A stretch of 64,000 nucleotides of DNA from Sclerurus mexicanus (GCA_013396755.1 VWZF01000292.1:260296-324295), one strand, 5' to 3'. Counted from the first letter of the stretch, positions 1 to 13,650 are shown. Notes: generated by a model not told the origin, from the letters alone. Translations and numbers: made by a program.

Positions 1-3000
1 CTTTTAACAAGGGAAGAACTTGCAAGACTATACCCAGACTGCACTTACTGCAGTATGGAAAACTGATGATCCATCTCTAGGACAGAGTGATAAACCATCT
101 TTCTACATTGCATTTTAGGTGAAACAAGAAGCACAACTTTGAAGCAAACCTCCTGAGTTTTTCCACTTACCGTGCTGCAGAGAGGTCTTGAAGCATATTT
201 GGACTACCTGCAGGTAACACTAACCCAGAAGATGTGTCCCTGGAGGTTTCCAACCACTGAAGAGTCTTCTGTTTACAGATCAGACCAGAATCAATCTGAA
301 GTAAAACCTACTGAAATTAATATGTTGTGGAATACCCATTCCTCAACATAATTTTTTCCTCTTATAGATCCAATCCTACTGTGTTACCCTACTTGTCAAT
401 ATATGCATAGCCCAAATGATTTTCTGATATTCAGTTACCATTTTAGCTGGAGTATCACCATTGACTGATTCATAAATACACTAACAGATGGGGAAAAAAC
501 CCCAAACAATGAACACCAAAGCAATACAAAAGAAATGGTCTCTGGTTCAAAACAGAAGGGTAACTTCTGTCTAATCCTTTTTCTTCTGCTGCTGCAAAGC
601 ATGGGAGGGAAACACTGGGCTTTCAGCCATAGACAGGATTAAAGCTCAGATGACTTAGGTCACTGTTGCTTCATTGACTTCAGGGGACAAAATAACTACA
701 CATCCTTGAGGAAGATGTAGAAAAAGATGCATTTTGCTATAAGCAGTAACTGCAAATTTAAAATTCAAAATTCAAAGGTAAGTTTTTAGTGACCACAATA
801 AGAACACTACACCAGCATAAAAAGCAAGATTCATCCAGCTATTTTATGCAATTCTTCACAAGCCTCCAGTTTTACTACAATAACAGGAGCAGACTGGAAG
901 TGTCCCTGGTGCCATGGTAAACAACAGCTCCCAGAGCTCCACAGAACATGAGCCAAACCCTACATTTTAGGATTCCCTTTGGATGCTAGACGTTTCTGTA
1001 TATATCCCTCCATTTTTATATATGCATATCTTCTCAACTCAGGCAGTATTTAGAAATTATTTCTGCCTCAAAGTTTATATTTGTCTTCTCCTGTTTAAGG
1101 AATCTGACACTGACCTGTTTTAAGTAAAGAACATGGGTCATACCTCATAACTTTAAGCAGTTTTTTCCCAGCCTGCATTCTGACAAGCAGTACTTCCCTT
1201 AGCAGAAGCTGCAGGCTAGTTCTTCCTCTAAAGATTCACATTTGTATTTCAGTTTCCAGAACCTATTTCTAAGTGAAGATTGTTATGGTCTAAAAGAATC
1301 TACCTAGAAGAATCTCTTTCTGTTTGGGAAAGAGATTCCTCCTTGGCACCTGCAGTTATTTAGATGCCTTCCCCAGTCCCCATTTTTCAAAGATCCTTGG
1401 TTTCTATCCATCTCTTGCATTTATAGTGCTGCTAGGTCTTGGGATATTAGGGATTTTCTTTTTTTCCCAGTGACAATAGAACTGAGGACCTTCCTACCAA
1501 GTGCACCTGGAAGCAGGCAGCTGGACTGCTCTAATATAAATATTATTGAGTATACATAAACTGGAATTTTACCAGGACTAGTTGAATTTTAAAATGTAAG
1601 TGGAAGATTACAGTCAGCTGAACTGCTCTTGGATGACCTACAGATAAACACATAGGTTAATTAAGCAGTAAATCTGTGCAGAATGACATAGCAACGACTG
1701 TCCAGAGGGAACTGTTGATCTAGCTTAAAGTAACTGTTGAAAACACAACATGTCTATTTTATAATAGACATGCCCTTCCAAAGGGCATTAACTGTTATGC
1801 AAAAGATGCCACATGACAAAAAAAAACCCAATCCCAAATTGTTGCATGTGCACATGAAGCAGTTTGTCCTGCAAAAAACCCCAACTTTCCCACAAAAAGC
1901 TAGGACACAGTGTCTTGGGTTTAATTTCCTTGAGAGAACTTGGGCACCCAGAAACCTCTGAGCAGAAAGTGCTAGATATTAAATGAGGTAATTTTCCTGC
2001 CATGGCTGTTGAAAGTTAAAATCCAAGACAATTTAGAATAAAAACGGTAGATAAATTGACATCTTTGGCCTATTAAAGTGCCCTTTAATATAAACAAGTC
2101 TGAATATTCAATTTTGCAAGGGTGTTTCCACAACTCAAGATAAGTGCTCCACCTCTGTCCCAATGCTCTCTAGTTCTTCACTGCCTCAAATGTTTTCTGC
2201 AGTGTATGTCCATGACACTATACATTTGATTATAAACTTATATTTATGAAAAGTGTTTTCTTTGTGTGTGTGAAGGAGACTCTTGTTTTTCTACTGCCTC
2301 TTAAAAAAACTACCTTCTTTCTTTGCCTCCATCCCTGCTCTCTGCACTTCACACTTGGAAAGGGTTTGCTGCAGCAGTAACAAATTAATGCAACCACTCA
2401 TGGAGAACAAGCAAAATATCTCAGAAGCTGTCCAGTATTTGACCAATTTTGAATAGTTCAAATTCTCCCTATGTTTAAAGCAGGAGATAAGCTTACGCAA
2501 CTTAATTGAATTGGGACATTACACAAAACAATACTTTATCTAAGCTTGACTTACCTAATGCTCTCTGCTGGTGCTATCAAAGAGTCAGGCAGAATCTGTG
2601 ACATGAAGTTCATTCAGAACTTTGAAAAGGAAACAACACAAACTCAAATCCTTATTCTACCAGGTAATAAAATCACTCAGCTTGGCAATTTATTTGGCAG
2701 AACTTAGAATGTATCAAATCTGACTGAAGATCTGGAAACTCAGTGTCTTGTTAATGCCTTTAAAAAGGAAACCTACTCAAGACGAATACAATGATGACTG
2801 GAAATGCTTCATGATTGTGACTAAAAATGTAATCAACCAACTGACACAGCTTTTCTGAGACACACTGCTGGACTGCCTGATGGTCGAGTCTCAGAACACA
2901 AGGTTTCCTATGCTTGACAAAGAACATTCAATTTTTAAGAGTTTATATGGCCAGCTTTCTAGCTCCAGAAGTTGTTGAAGCATTTCAGGGGGTTTTTTTC

Positions 3001-3797
3001 TGCACATTGTCAAAAGATGTTTTGTTTTGGCTTGTGTGCTTTCAAAGGCAGAACAGAAATATTTACAAAGGCACTATTCATGTCAGTATTTAACTGCTGA
3101 TTGACAACTCTTCTGCATGCTGGTGAAAACTGATGAATTGTAGCTTTGGCTGGAAGGAGCTGACAGTGAAATTAAACACCTCTTCCTCAATCCCAAATAT
3201 CTGCAAATCTAAAGGGTCTTTTGTTGAGATTACTGAGTTTCAGAAAGTCAGGCAAGTAAGAAAAAGAATTATTTTTTCAAGCTCTCTCCTTGTGCTTATT
3301 GCTACAGAGTCCAACTCTGACCCCTGCACTCACAGCAGCTATTTCTACCATCCTTGTCAGCATGCCATCTAACAAAGAGGTTGTTGGTTTCTGCTAGGTG
3401 TTTTATTTCTTCCCACATAAGGTCAATGAAAGAAAGACAAAGCTAAAAATGCTGGCTCTTCTTACCTTAAGAAATTTTATAGTAGAAAAAAAGAAAAGTT
3501 GAAGAAATGGCCCTTGTTAAGTAATGGGACCTTGCTTTCTGTATTAGGAAAAAAAAACAACAAACCAACAGACAAAAAACCAGACGAAGTAGGCACATGC
3601 TTTAGGTTTTATATCTTCTAGCAACAAGGAATACAATTTAAAGCAGTATTATTTCAATTTCAGTTTCAGTTTCAATTTTTCAATTTCAATATATTTCACA
3701 ATTGCCTACTACAAGTAATTGCGCAAACTTTCCATGAAACATCTGCCACTTTTACCTTTTTCTAATATTTTGAGCTTGCATTTTTAAGTTTCCCCTT
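1..3797. other. Intergenic DNA, no gene recognised
   Basis: AT-rich sequence with only short, unrelated open frames (under 80 codons) and no exon that I recognise on either strand. A short hexamer-like tandem run of TTTCAA/TTTCAG units lies at about 3652-3690. In the human order TMED7 and TICAM2 lie beyond CDO1 on this side; I looked for TMED7 and TICAM2 residues among the open frames and found none. Confidence 0.6.
3652..3690. repeat. Short (TTTCAR)n tandem repeat
   Basis: About six imperfect copies of the unit TTTCAA or TTTCAG in a row, followed by A/T-rich sequence. It is a simple low-complexity repeat with no visible function. Confidence 0.6.
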
Positions 3798-3799
3798 TT

Positions 3800-4155
3800 A
3801 GAAGGGGAGTCTCGAGAAGGCTCGAGGGGACCTCATCACTCCCTACCTGAAAGGAGGTTGCAGTTGGTCTCTTCTACCATGCCTGCAGTGGAATGGCCTT
3901 AAGCTGGGACAGGGGAGATTCAGATTAGGTATCAGGAAAAAAAAAAATCGCTGTTGAAGTGGTCAGGCACTGGAATAGGTTGCCAGGGAGGTGGTGGAGA
4001 CACCATCCATGGAGATGTTCAAGAGATGTCTGGATCTGGTGCTGGGTGATGTAGTTTGCTGGTTTAGGTGTTACAGTGGTGGTGCTGGGTTGATGATTGG
4101 ACTGGAAGATCATAAAGGTCTCTTCAAACCTTGATGTATCTTTTATTCTATGAAA
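3800..4155 (+). mobile_element. CR1 LINE 3' fragment
   Basis: The sequence reads like the 3' part of an avian CR1 retrotransposon in sense orientation. It includes the 'cacctgaaaggagg'-like segment, 'caggcactggaataggttgcc', 'gagatgttcaagagatgtctgga' split by changes, and a terminal 'ttctatga'-like end at about 4147. It is a 5'-truncated, diverged, inactive copy. The 123-codon minus-strand frame across it is only its antisense shadow. Confidence 0.85.
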
Positions 4156-4159
4156 ACAC

Positions 4160-7100
4160 TCATCTGGGTGTTGCAAGACAAACATGCTGAACTTTGTCTT
4201 TCCAATACATGGGAACAACTTGGCATTTATATGTGCCAAGATACTTTTAAGCTGTTTCCATTTTAGAGATGGACTTTTTGAATGCTCATACAGCAAGTGA
4301 AGTAGAGTGAGCCCTGATATTCTATCATATAAGACTATACCAGGAATGAAGGATCTATGTCTACATTAGCACTTGAATTGTTTCTATGGTACAAGATCAT
4401 TTATCTAATTTAATATTTGCAAATAATCTGATGTTGAATAAATGTGAAATAATTGTATCAACAGAAATATAAAGATGATTATTTTTGAAAAGACAAAAAG
4501 GCAGTAAAAAGATGAAAGAAGCAGCAAAAAGGGAATAGCAAGCTGCTCATAAATGTGCATTTTCAATACAGTATTTTGATAAAAACTTGTGTAAGATTTT
4601 TTTCTTTGGATGTCCAGACTTTTGTCACACTCCTCAGTGTGTAAATTCTGAAAGAGGGTCATTTTTGTCTCAAGAATTTTCACTAGTTCAAGTGTTCCTC
4701 CATTACTTGACACACAACAGATCTTCTTGCCCTTCACATTCTTTTAAACTTCAAAAGTCATTTGAGAGATGACTCTGACAGAAAAGCCTTACATCAGGCT
4801 TTCACAGTCTGTCCTAATAAAGGTGTTTTTTCTTATTACTTTATTAAAGCTGCTTGGGTCATCGGCCCTCAACAGAGATGTCCATGAATCTCTTTGCAAC
4901 CCTACCATCAAGCTTTCTCTTGTAACTGTTATTTTATACTGTTCCATCAGCAGTTTATAATGATCTTAAAGCCTACATTTCTCCAACTATTGATTTCGTT
5001 CTTGAAAAAAGCATTCATTACCTTTTGCGGAGTTCCTATGCACAAGATTTTGGGAGCATAGTGGAAGAAGAGATTTTTGAGTAGGAAGGCATAAATTTAA
5101 ACAGCAGTTTTATCTTACACTCAGACTCTTTCTTACAAAAACTTAAACCAGCAAATCTTATAAAGAACTGTTTAAATTTTTTTCAGAGGAAAACCAGGAA
5201 AACGATCCTGCCAAAATAAAGTGAGAACTTTGCCTGAAGCTGTGCACCCATCACTTTGGTAGCACCTGTGCACATGAAGTATGCTGAGATGAAAAAAAAA
5301 ACACAACAAAAACAAACAAACAAAAACCACAAAAAACACCCAAACCCCAAAATACAAAACTTCTTAAGGATTCAGAAAGTAAATTTTTCCCTGTATGTAA
5401 AAGGAAACGTCTTCCAGCCCTACATCCTTAAATGATAATACCTTACAATCCTAACTTTCTACTTTGTATACATCTAAGTTTTGTACATCCATGTCTAAAT
5501 CCTTATATATAAACATCGACATTCGTTCAATTTCAATTTTCCGCAACATTTTTTGGAATTCAGGCTATTCTAAGACTTAGTTTCCAGGTTACTACAGGAA
5601 AGGCCTCTTCTAACATCAGAAGCACACTGTCAAATTCAGTACAAGAGCCTTAAAAATTCATAGTAAACTGCACAAAATGGCTTCAGAAATGCATACCTGT
5701 TTTATCAGCACAACCTGGGCTGTGCCATAAGCACTGGAGTATTTTACATGGACTTATTCTGTGGTGCTTTCAGCACAGCAGTAGCTGTGGTCAGGTGAGC
5801 AAGGCTGTCTTAGCACTTCATCCAAACCCTCCTAGTCTCTTTTTGCCAGTAAATGGGATTCCCTTCTTTCCCATGTCTCTTTCAGTTCTGCTTCTAGAAC
5901 TACCTGAAAAGTTGATCTAGATTATCGTTCTGGGCTATTTTCACCTGCATTGTGGGAGACATAGATACACAATAGGTATACATAAATGACAAGCCAATTT
6001 GAACTACTTTTGTTTGTTATAATGTGTATTTTTCACTCTGCCATGCACAGCACCAAATGCTACCCCAAGGAGCACAACTTGAGTGGAAAAGTGCTGTAGT
6101 ATTTTGTCCAGAAGCAGCAAGGGAAGGTCCTCAGAATACCTCAACCTCTCACAGCTTTGAGCAAGACATTCTTCTTTCTTTGCCTGAGGTTTCTGTTTCA
6201 GCAACTGTATAGTAATTCTTCCTTTTCCCCAGATTTTTTTTCTGTTTTTATCTTCAGACATGTAAGCTCCCACTACAGGAAATTACTTGTTGTGTCTTTG
6301 ACTGGAACCAGAGGAAGAAAACTCTATCTTAACTTCAACTTTTTGTGTACTCTGTTGGAATGACACTAAAGTAAGTGCTAAAAAATTTTGGGCAGTTCTG
6401 CTGAGATCATTCAAACTAACATTACTTTTAGCTGTTTCCAGCTTTTTTTTTTCCATTGTGCAAGATGGTAGTTTTAAATATATTATTGCTAAATTAGTTT
6501 AACCATTCCTGTATAAAAACACCTTAATATCATTTAAAGAGCTAAACTACTGTTTTTTGTGAGGTACCTGGCTAGGGGGAATTTCCAATAAGAACTGATG
6601 TAATACTTCTGCTTGCGAAACAGACAGACAGTGTCACCTGTGTCATCCCTAGGCTGCATTGCAAAGGCATATCTTTGTGTCAACAAGGTGATGTGACCTG
6701 GTGAGGTGATGTCCTCATCACTGATGCTAAAGTACTGGCAAGCTGGAAGAACTACAGCTGGCAAAGTTAGAAGTTAGCTTTGTGACTTCAGGTTGGGGTC
6801 AGATGATGGGAACAGACACCTCACTTTAGACAAGCAGAAGAAAACAAGTTTCAAATAGACAATGTTTTTGACATAAGCTCTACATCTAGAGAAAAGCAAA
6901 CCTAATGCACATTCTGACCGAAGGCCAAATGCTGAGACTTGGCTGTGTATGCCTAACTTTCATTGTAATCAGCAGGAACTCTGTGTATGTCGAAGGTCAG
7001 AACTGAACACCCACTTGAGCTCAGGTCAATATAACCATGTGATTTCATCAGCTCCACCTAAGTGTAATAAAGTAGAACTCAAGCTATCATATCACTGACT

Positions 7101-10100
7101 AATGCACTTCAAGTTTAAGCGAAGATACAGAACTCTAAATTAGTGGTAGTCCAAGGAAATGAAGGTCAATGGAAACCAAATCAATGACTTGCTGTGCAAA
7201 ATGTAAAAGACCCAGACAAAGCGTAGCTGAAATATTCTGAGCACAAGAAAACACTTCTGAAGGAATAAGAGGTGTGCTGAGAAACCAGACATTAAACTTG
7301 CAAGAGGAGAAGAAATTGATGGATTGATTTAAGTCAAACCTGTCACCTCAATTACAGTGCACAAGTTTAAAGAACAACAAAAAATTTGGTGAATGCTGCT
7401 GAGAACAAAACACTTCCAGTTGGATCTAAGAAAAAAAGTAAGAAACATTCTCCAGCCCTTTTTTCCAGGAAGGAGTATTTTCCCTTTTGAGATACCTACT
7501 GCCTTGAATTAGCTTTGCACTGTCTACTTCCTCCGTGCTCACCATGACATCAGACTACAACAAGCCTTCTCCTCCCAGGATATCAGTTTTCATTTTACAC
7601 TCTGTCTTAGCTGTCCCTTAGAAATATGACTCTATGAAGTGCAGTCTCTGACATACAGCATGACTTAAGCCCCCAGGCTCTCTGCTCTTAGCAATGCAGG
7701 GTATGAAGTACAGGGCAATTCTAACTCTTCCATCAGAAGCACACAGGACACTTGCTCAAGCTCTGATCGCACTTCTGTGCATCCTATGAAAGCAGACAGA
7801 CATGAAGTGCTATTTTAAATTCAGTTCTTGAACACGTAATTCCCATCTCTCACATACAATCTGTACACATAGATTCAGATGCAGTTGTTGGGAGTTGGTT
7901 GGTTTATATACACACAGATACAGTTGGTTGCATATGACAATCTGTCCTAAACTGGCATATCTCTCACTGTAATTATTTTTATTGAAAAAAAAAAAAGCAA
8001 AAAAGCCCACCAAACAAACAAACAAAAAAAACCCCACAACTTTTTCCAAAGAGTCTTCCCAATCCATTTGGGATGCACTGTTTCAATTATATTCTTAGAA
8101 TAGAAAAAATTCCCCTCCAGAACCCTCCCAATTTGCTTTTCTGTGTCTAGTCAGTTTAGCTGAATTTATATATTTAGAAAGTAGAAAATTATTAGAGCCA
8201 GGGCAAATGTTAAGTAAATCTGAAGTGTATACATGTTATAAAACAGTTTTTTAATTTCTGTCTTCCCAAGTGAAAGTGGAGATTGTGTATTATAGTGTGG
8301 CATAATATGTTCTCTATTTTAAATGGTATTAGGATTTAAAATATTTTACTACCAAAGTAGAGAAGCACTCAGATCTTAAGCAAACCAGTCTTAGAGTAGA
8401 AGCCAATAGTAATTGTGATGTAATGTCTTGCAGCTGCTACTTTACAGTGTACCAGCAAAGCCTTTCCTGTTGGCTGCTAGGATTTATGTTATACTTAACC
8501 TTGAGCTGTGGCAATGCAGGGCACAGTTCCACTTGTCTTCTCCATCATCCTCACAGTAGTGTGATGATACATCATCAACATGGCACAGCATGCCTACCAG
8601 GGCTCCTCCAGAAGGTGCTGAGCATTTTCTTTGCACAAACAAATGTGGCTCTTGAATTCCTTTTTCTTGCTTCCCTTAGCAATATAAAACTTTGGGGATT
8701 TTGCTCTTAATAATTAAAAGGACTCTCAAGAAGAGGTCTCCCAGATTATGGTGACTTTTCATTATGAAATGACAACTTCTTTGTTATCTCAATATCCTCC
8801 TCCTTCAATGCCCTAATTGTAACTTCAGCATCCTAACTGTTTAATTTAAAGGAAGGAATTGGACTTAAAGCTTGCAAATGTGAGGTCAGTAAGGCAACAG
8901 AGCAATCTAACATGCAGATGTCTGTTAGCCTTAATATAAGCACCACTGATTAGGAGAGAGTCAAGACAGAAAATCCTGTCAATTTGGTACGTTTGTTTAG
9001 CAGGTTTAACTCCTGAAAAAAAGATATAGTTTGAAGATGTTTGAAAATAGTGTGGTAGAATAGTGGAGGAAAAAAATCTATGTGTCTATACATATTTTCA
9101 TACTGAATGTGTTCCTTTGCCTGTCCTTTTAAACATCCCACTCTTGCTTTGTTAGAACTTCACCACAAAAGCAAATTCCTTATTCTGGCTGTAGCCCATG
9201 AGGAGGGCGTGGGGGTAAGGGAGAGAAAAAGTAGCATAGAAAGTCAGGAAGAAAAAGAAGTGAAAACAAGATGAAAAGAGAGGGGGAAAGGAGGAAATAA
9301 AACCACATTAAGAGTGCACTTTAAAATGCCTGGCTTATTTTCCCTGCTTCTACTCCTCTGTGTTATTACTGGTGAGTATCCAGCAAAGAAGACACCCTCT
9401 TAACTTGAGAAGACCTTCAACCATACTGAAAAATACAACTGCAGGCCAACTAGTGCTCTTCAGTGAGCAGTAATGCTACTTAATGGAGTAAGGCAAAAAG
9501 CGGGAAAAAATAGTATCTAATCAGAACAGTAGGGAGAAAACAATATGTGTACGTGGAAAAAGGTAATTTCCAAGTTGAAAACTAACCAGAAAAGAGGCTT
9601 GAAATAGTGAAAAACAGTAAACAAATTCCTGTGAGATGAACTAACATTGTGCCCTGCAATGAAAAGTAATTGGAAAGTAAAGAAAACAAGGGGATTTGAG
9701 CCAGAATATCACAAAAACTGTCACGGAGTCTTGGATCCCAGATAGCCCACACACTTCTGGTGCTAGGCACCTCTTGGAAGAACAGTCTGTCTCCTGTTAG
9801 ACTCATGAGAATTCACAGGAATTTATAAATCACAGCTGCCTGTGTTGAAGGGGATCTAAGAGATGTCAAGAACATTACTGCATTGGTGCTGCCTTTTGCA
9901 AATGCACAACCTCAAAAACTCACCATTCCTAGGACAGAGAGAAATCAACACCACTGAACCCAGTTCTGATTCTGTGGGGATCAATATTAAACCTCAAGAT
10001 CTGTTATGTAAGCACTTGTTGGAAAAGCTTTTCTGAACATCGTCATTTTCTTACTTTGCAAATTTTCCATCAATCTCACTTTATTGTTTCTGTTTTGGTT

Positions 10101-10120
10101 TGGTTTGGGTTTCTGTTGGT
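4160..10120. other. Intergenic DNA, no gene recognised
   Basis: AT-rich intergenic sequence. I see A-rich low-complexity patches (about 5289-5350 and 7986-8040) and scattered frames below 100 codons, none resembling a protein I know. No splice-flanked conserved exon, tRNA or CR1 fragment was evident. Confidence 0.55.
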
Positions 10121-10121
10121 N
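10121..10121. other. Single-N assembly junction
   Basis: An isolated N separates a T/G-rich low-complexity tract (about 10087-10120) from ordinary sequence. Other single Ns in this window mark unresolved contig joins, so this is probably one too, although no duplicated flank is seen here. Confidence 0.6.
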
Positions 10122-10129
10122 CTTGAAAT

Positions 10130-10483
10130 GTGATGCCAAAAGATGAGTCCATGGAAACTACTGACATATCTGGAAGAGAGAGTGGTAACATGAGGAGTTA
10201 CTTGAGAAGTCAGCTGACTTGTGTCAACACACAGGTAGCTAGTAAAGACTTTGTGCTTTGGAGAAATGCCAACAGAGCTGCAGCATCCCAAAAAAATTTA
10301 AGAGCCCAGTGTGTACCCCAGGACAGTGCTTCAGTGAATGTGCTGCAACAGATATTTATCAATCAGCAAAAAAGGACTAGTCCAGATATACCCATGATTC
10401 ATTCAAATAGGATGGCAATATTTGCTCCTATAATCCATGATGTCCCCACCCTAGCAGGCAAGGCCCTGTACTTTGGCCCCTAA
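10130..10483 (+). CDS. Unrecognised 117-codon open frame, doubtful gene
   Basis: This is the longest non-repeat frame in the distal intergenic region. It opens just after an in-frame stop at 10124 and runs from a GTG/ATG pair to a TAA, and it begins 9 bases after the single N at 10121. The translation is mixed and hydrophilic, with no motif, signal peptide or membrane segment that I recognise. Codons show a mild purine-first pattern, but that also occurs by chance in AT-rich DNA. It could be a fossil exon, part of an old transposable element or a chance frame. No function is proposed. Confidence 0.12.
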   Translation: MMPKDESMETTDISGRESGNMRSYLRSQLTCVNTQVASKDFVLWRNANRAAASQKNLRAQCVPQDSASVNVLQQIFINQQKRTSPDIPMIHSNRMAIFAPIIHDVPTLAGKALYFGP

Positions 10484-10520
10484 TAGGAACCTCATGTATT
10501 TATTAAACAAAAATAAATCT

Positions 10521-11935
10521 CTTCTCAGCACTGTTAGTGTTTGGTATAAGCTATTTGCATCACAATAACATGAGTAGTAATAACACTGAGAAATTAGCAC
10601 TGCTTTGAACTGATAAATCATTGCCCTTTCACCAATCAATGATTCCAGATCTTTTCTAAGGGTGTGCTTTCACCAGAGTCCTCAAGGGAACATTGTATGT
10701 CGAGGTCTTACATGCTCTTAGGAACCAAAGCTGTGAGTTGATTGAATATTTCTATAAAATATTCATTTGACATCTGGTTCATGTAGGCAACTCTGGTGTA
10801 GAGGGTTAAAGCAACCACTGTTAGTTCCAAGTTGTCATGTTGGTAAGTATATCCAGTACAACACAAAAATGTTGTCTTTCTTCCCATCCTAAATCTGATG
10901 GAGGAGAATGATGATGGAGACAGTTGAAATGATTGCTGCTTCACTGTTTATTGATTATGACCTTACTGGCACACTCTCTACCTTGCACCAAGAACAGCTG
11001 AAAGTCTGTGTAGCTCCTCATGACCTCTGGTGATTTACTGCTTTGCGCTTAACAAATCTGGTACTAATTTCCATGTGCCTTAATATGCAAAGCCACAGAC
11101 TGTGGTGTCTCAGAAGCATCTTCAACCTGCTTTGAGGCTTCAGCCTTTGAAAAATGTATGGTCAGATAGATAGCTGAAGGTAACAACTGCTCAGCCTGTA
11201 CATTTTAAAACACTGAGCCTTGGCCCTGATTACTCCTCACTGAACTATACAAATGTCTTCATATAGTTAATCCCATTGAGCCTGCAGTCTATGGCAAAGC
11301 CTGAACTTTGGAGTCTCTCTGGCTCTCAACGGGGATTGCAAATCCAAGCTAGTGGAACTGTGAAAATGCAGTTATTTGCAATTGCTTAAGTTTTTTCAAG
11401 TGACAAAGAGAATATCCCTTACAGCAAGAGAGCAAAACTGTTTCAAATAAATGCCTTATAATTAAACATTTAATGTTACAGTGACTTCATGACTCACCCA
11501 TCTACTTGGGATCCTCTCCCTAGCAGTTCTGCAGGTGCAAATAAAGGAATTCCAAAGGCAAGTCAATATTTGGTCTCGTTTTGCTTAGAACTAACTGGTT
11601 TCCAAAACCCCACCTTTATTTTAGTATGAGTCTATGGAAAGAATTTTCTGTTTATTTTGTTTAATTTTCAGCTCTGTGGAAAAGACCTGCACAAATTTGG
11701 GACTTTGATTATGCAAGATGCTTTTATTGGATGTTATAGTTGTGACTTCAGATTCAAAGACTACTACAAAATACCTAATGTTATTTCTTTTGGGAGTGGT
11801 CTTTCCCCATAAAGGATCATTTGATATTTCTAGGTCTTAGTTCAACTGTTTAGTCTTACAAAAGAAGTTCAAGGTAACTGAATGACACATCATAGAATCA
11901 TAGAATGGCCTGGGTTGGAAGGGACCCTAAAGATC
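10521..11935. repeat. Copy A of a 1,415-bp duplicated segment, likely assembly artefact
   Basis: This segment recurs at 12236-13650 with a constant offset of 1,715 bases and no difference in the lines I compared; the 78-codon minus-strand frame is identical in both. Copy A stops at the N at 11936, partway through a CR1 element. Copy B starts exactly after the N at 12235 and carries on through the CR1. This pattern fits an overlap between two contig ends that was not merged. Confidence 0.85.
11890..11935 (-). mobile_element. CR1 3' end, cut off at contig junction
   Basis: The 46 bases carry the antisense CR1 3' terminus ('catagaatcatagaatgg', then 'tgggttggaagggacc'). The element is interrupted by the N at 11936; its full version is in the second copy at 13605-14008. 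Confidence 0.85.
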
Positions 11936-12235
11936 NTTGTTTTGTGGTTTGTTTTTTTTTTCAGGGTGATATTACCTTTCTATAGAAGAATCTAACCTCC
12001 CTCAAGAATTTTCCTGTAAACCAGTGGATTGCCATCTTAGACATAAATTTCTTCTGATATTAAATCACCTGTGCTCATTATCTCCATATGCAGGAAGAGG
12101 TTGTATATGCCTGAAACTTATCCATCTTTCTTAATAGTACTTGTTGGTCTAATAATTCTTGCAGAAAGAATGTTTTCTTTTGTATTGGTCTCTGGACATT
12201 ATTCTTACTAATTCATGAATTATAAAAATAAGTTN
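11936..12235. other. Small contig of 298 bp bounded by single Ns
   Basis: Single Ns at 11936 and 12235 enclose 298 bases that begin with a T-rich tract and have no counterpart elsewhere in the window. It sits between two copies of the same 1,415-bp sequence. It probably was placed here by scaffolding, and its true position is uncertain. Confidence 0.7.
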
Positions 12236-13650
12236 CTTCTCAGCACTGTTAGTGTTTGGTATAAGCTATTTGCATCACAATAACATGAGTAGTAATAACA
12301 CTGAGAAATTAGCACTGCTTTGAACTGATAAATCATTGCCCTTTCACCAATCAATGATTCCAGATCTTTTCTAAGGGTGTGCTTTCACCAGAGTCCTCAA
12401 GGGAACATTGTATGTCGAGGTCTTACATGCTCTTAGGAACCAAAGCTGTGAGTTGATTGAATATTTCTATAAAATATTCATTTGACATCTGGTTCATGTA
12501 GGCAACTCTGGTGTAGAGGGTTAAAGCAACCACTGTTAGTTCCAAGTTGTCATGTTGGTAAGTATATCCAGTACAACACAAAAATGTTGTCTTTCTTCCC
12601 ATCCTAAATCTGATGGAGGAGAATGATGATGGAGACAGTTGAAATGATTGCTGCTTCACTGTTTATTGATTATGACCTTACTGGCACACTCTCTACCTTG
12701 CACCAAGAACAGCTGAAAGTCTGTGTAGCTCCTCATGACCTCTGGTGATTTACTGCTTTGCGCTTAACAAATCTGGTACTAATTTCCATGTGCCTTAATA
12801 TGCAAAGCCACAGACTGTGGTGTCTCAGAAGCATCTTCAACCTGCTTTGAGGCTTCAGCCTTTGAAAAATGTATGGTCAGATAGATAGCTGAAGGTAACA
12901 ACTGCTCAGCCTGTACATTTTAAAACACTGAGCCTTGGCCCTGATTACTCCTCACTGAACTATACAAATGTCTTCATATAGTTAATCCCATTGAGCCTGC
13001 AGTCTATGGCAAAGCCTGAACTTTGGAGTCTCTCTGGCTCTCAACGGGGATTGCAAATCCAAGCTAGTGGAACTGTGAAAATGCAGTTATTTGCAATTGC
13101 TTAAGTTTTTTCAAGTGACAAAGAGAATATCCCTTACAGCAAGAGAGCAAAACTGTTTCAAATAAATGCCTTATAATTAAACATTTAATGTTACAGTGAC
13201 TTCATGACTCACCCATCTACTTGGGATCCTCTCCCTAGCAGTTCTGCAGGTGCAAATAAAGGAATTCCAAAGGCAAGTCAATATTTGGTCTCGTTTTGCT
13301 TAGAACTAACTGGTTTCCAAAACCCCACCTTTATTTTAGTATGAGTCTATGGAAAGAATTTTCTGTTTATTTTGTTTAATTTTCAGCTCTGTGGAAAAGA
13401 CCTGCACAAATTTGGGACTTTGATTATGCAAGATGCTTTTATTGGATGTTATAGTTGTGACTTCAGATTCAAAGACTACTACAAAATACCTAATGTTATT
13501 TCTTTTGGGAGTGGTCTTTCCCCATAAAGGATCATTTGATATTTCTAGGTCTTAGTTCAACTGTTTAGTCTTACAAAAGAAGTTCAAGGTAACTGAATGA
13601 CACATCATAGAATCATAGAATGGCCTGGGTTGGAAGGGACCCTAAAGATC
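12236..13650. repeat. Copy B of the 1,415-bp duplicated segment
   Basis: This is the second copy of 10521-11935, identical by eye. It starts immediately after the N at 12235 and runs without a break into the rest of the CR1 element, so it is probably the better-anchored version. Only one copy is likely to exist in the genome. Confidence 0.85.

Noticed and set aside
3925..4296. 123-codon minus-strand frame
   Set aside because: Antisense of a CR1 fragment.
10708..12659. Two identical 78-codon minus-strand frames as a gene pair
   Set aside because: They are the same sequence in the false contig-end duplication and resemble no protein.
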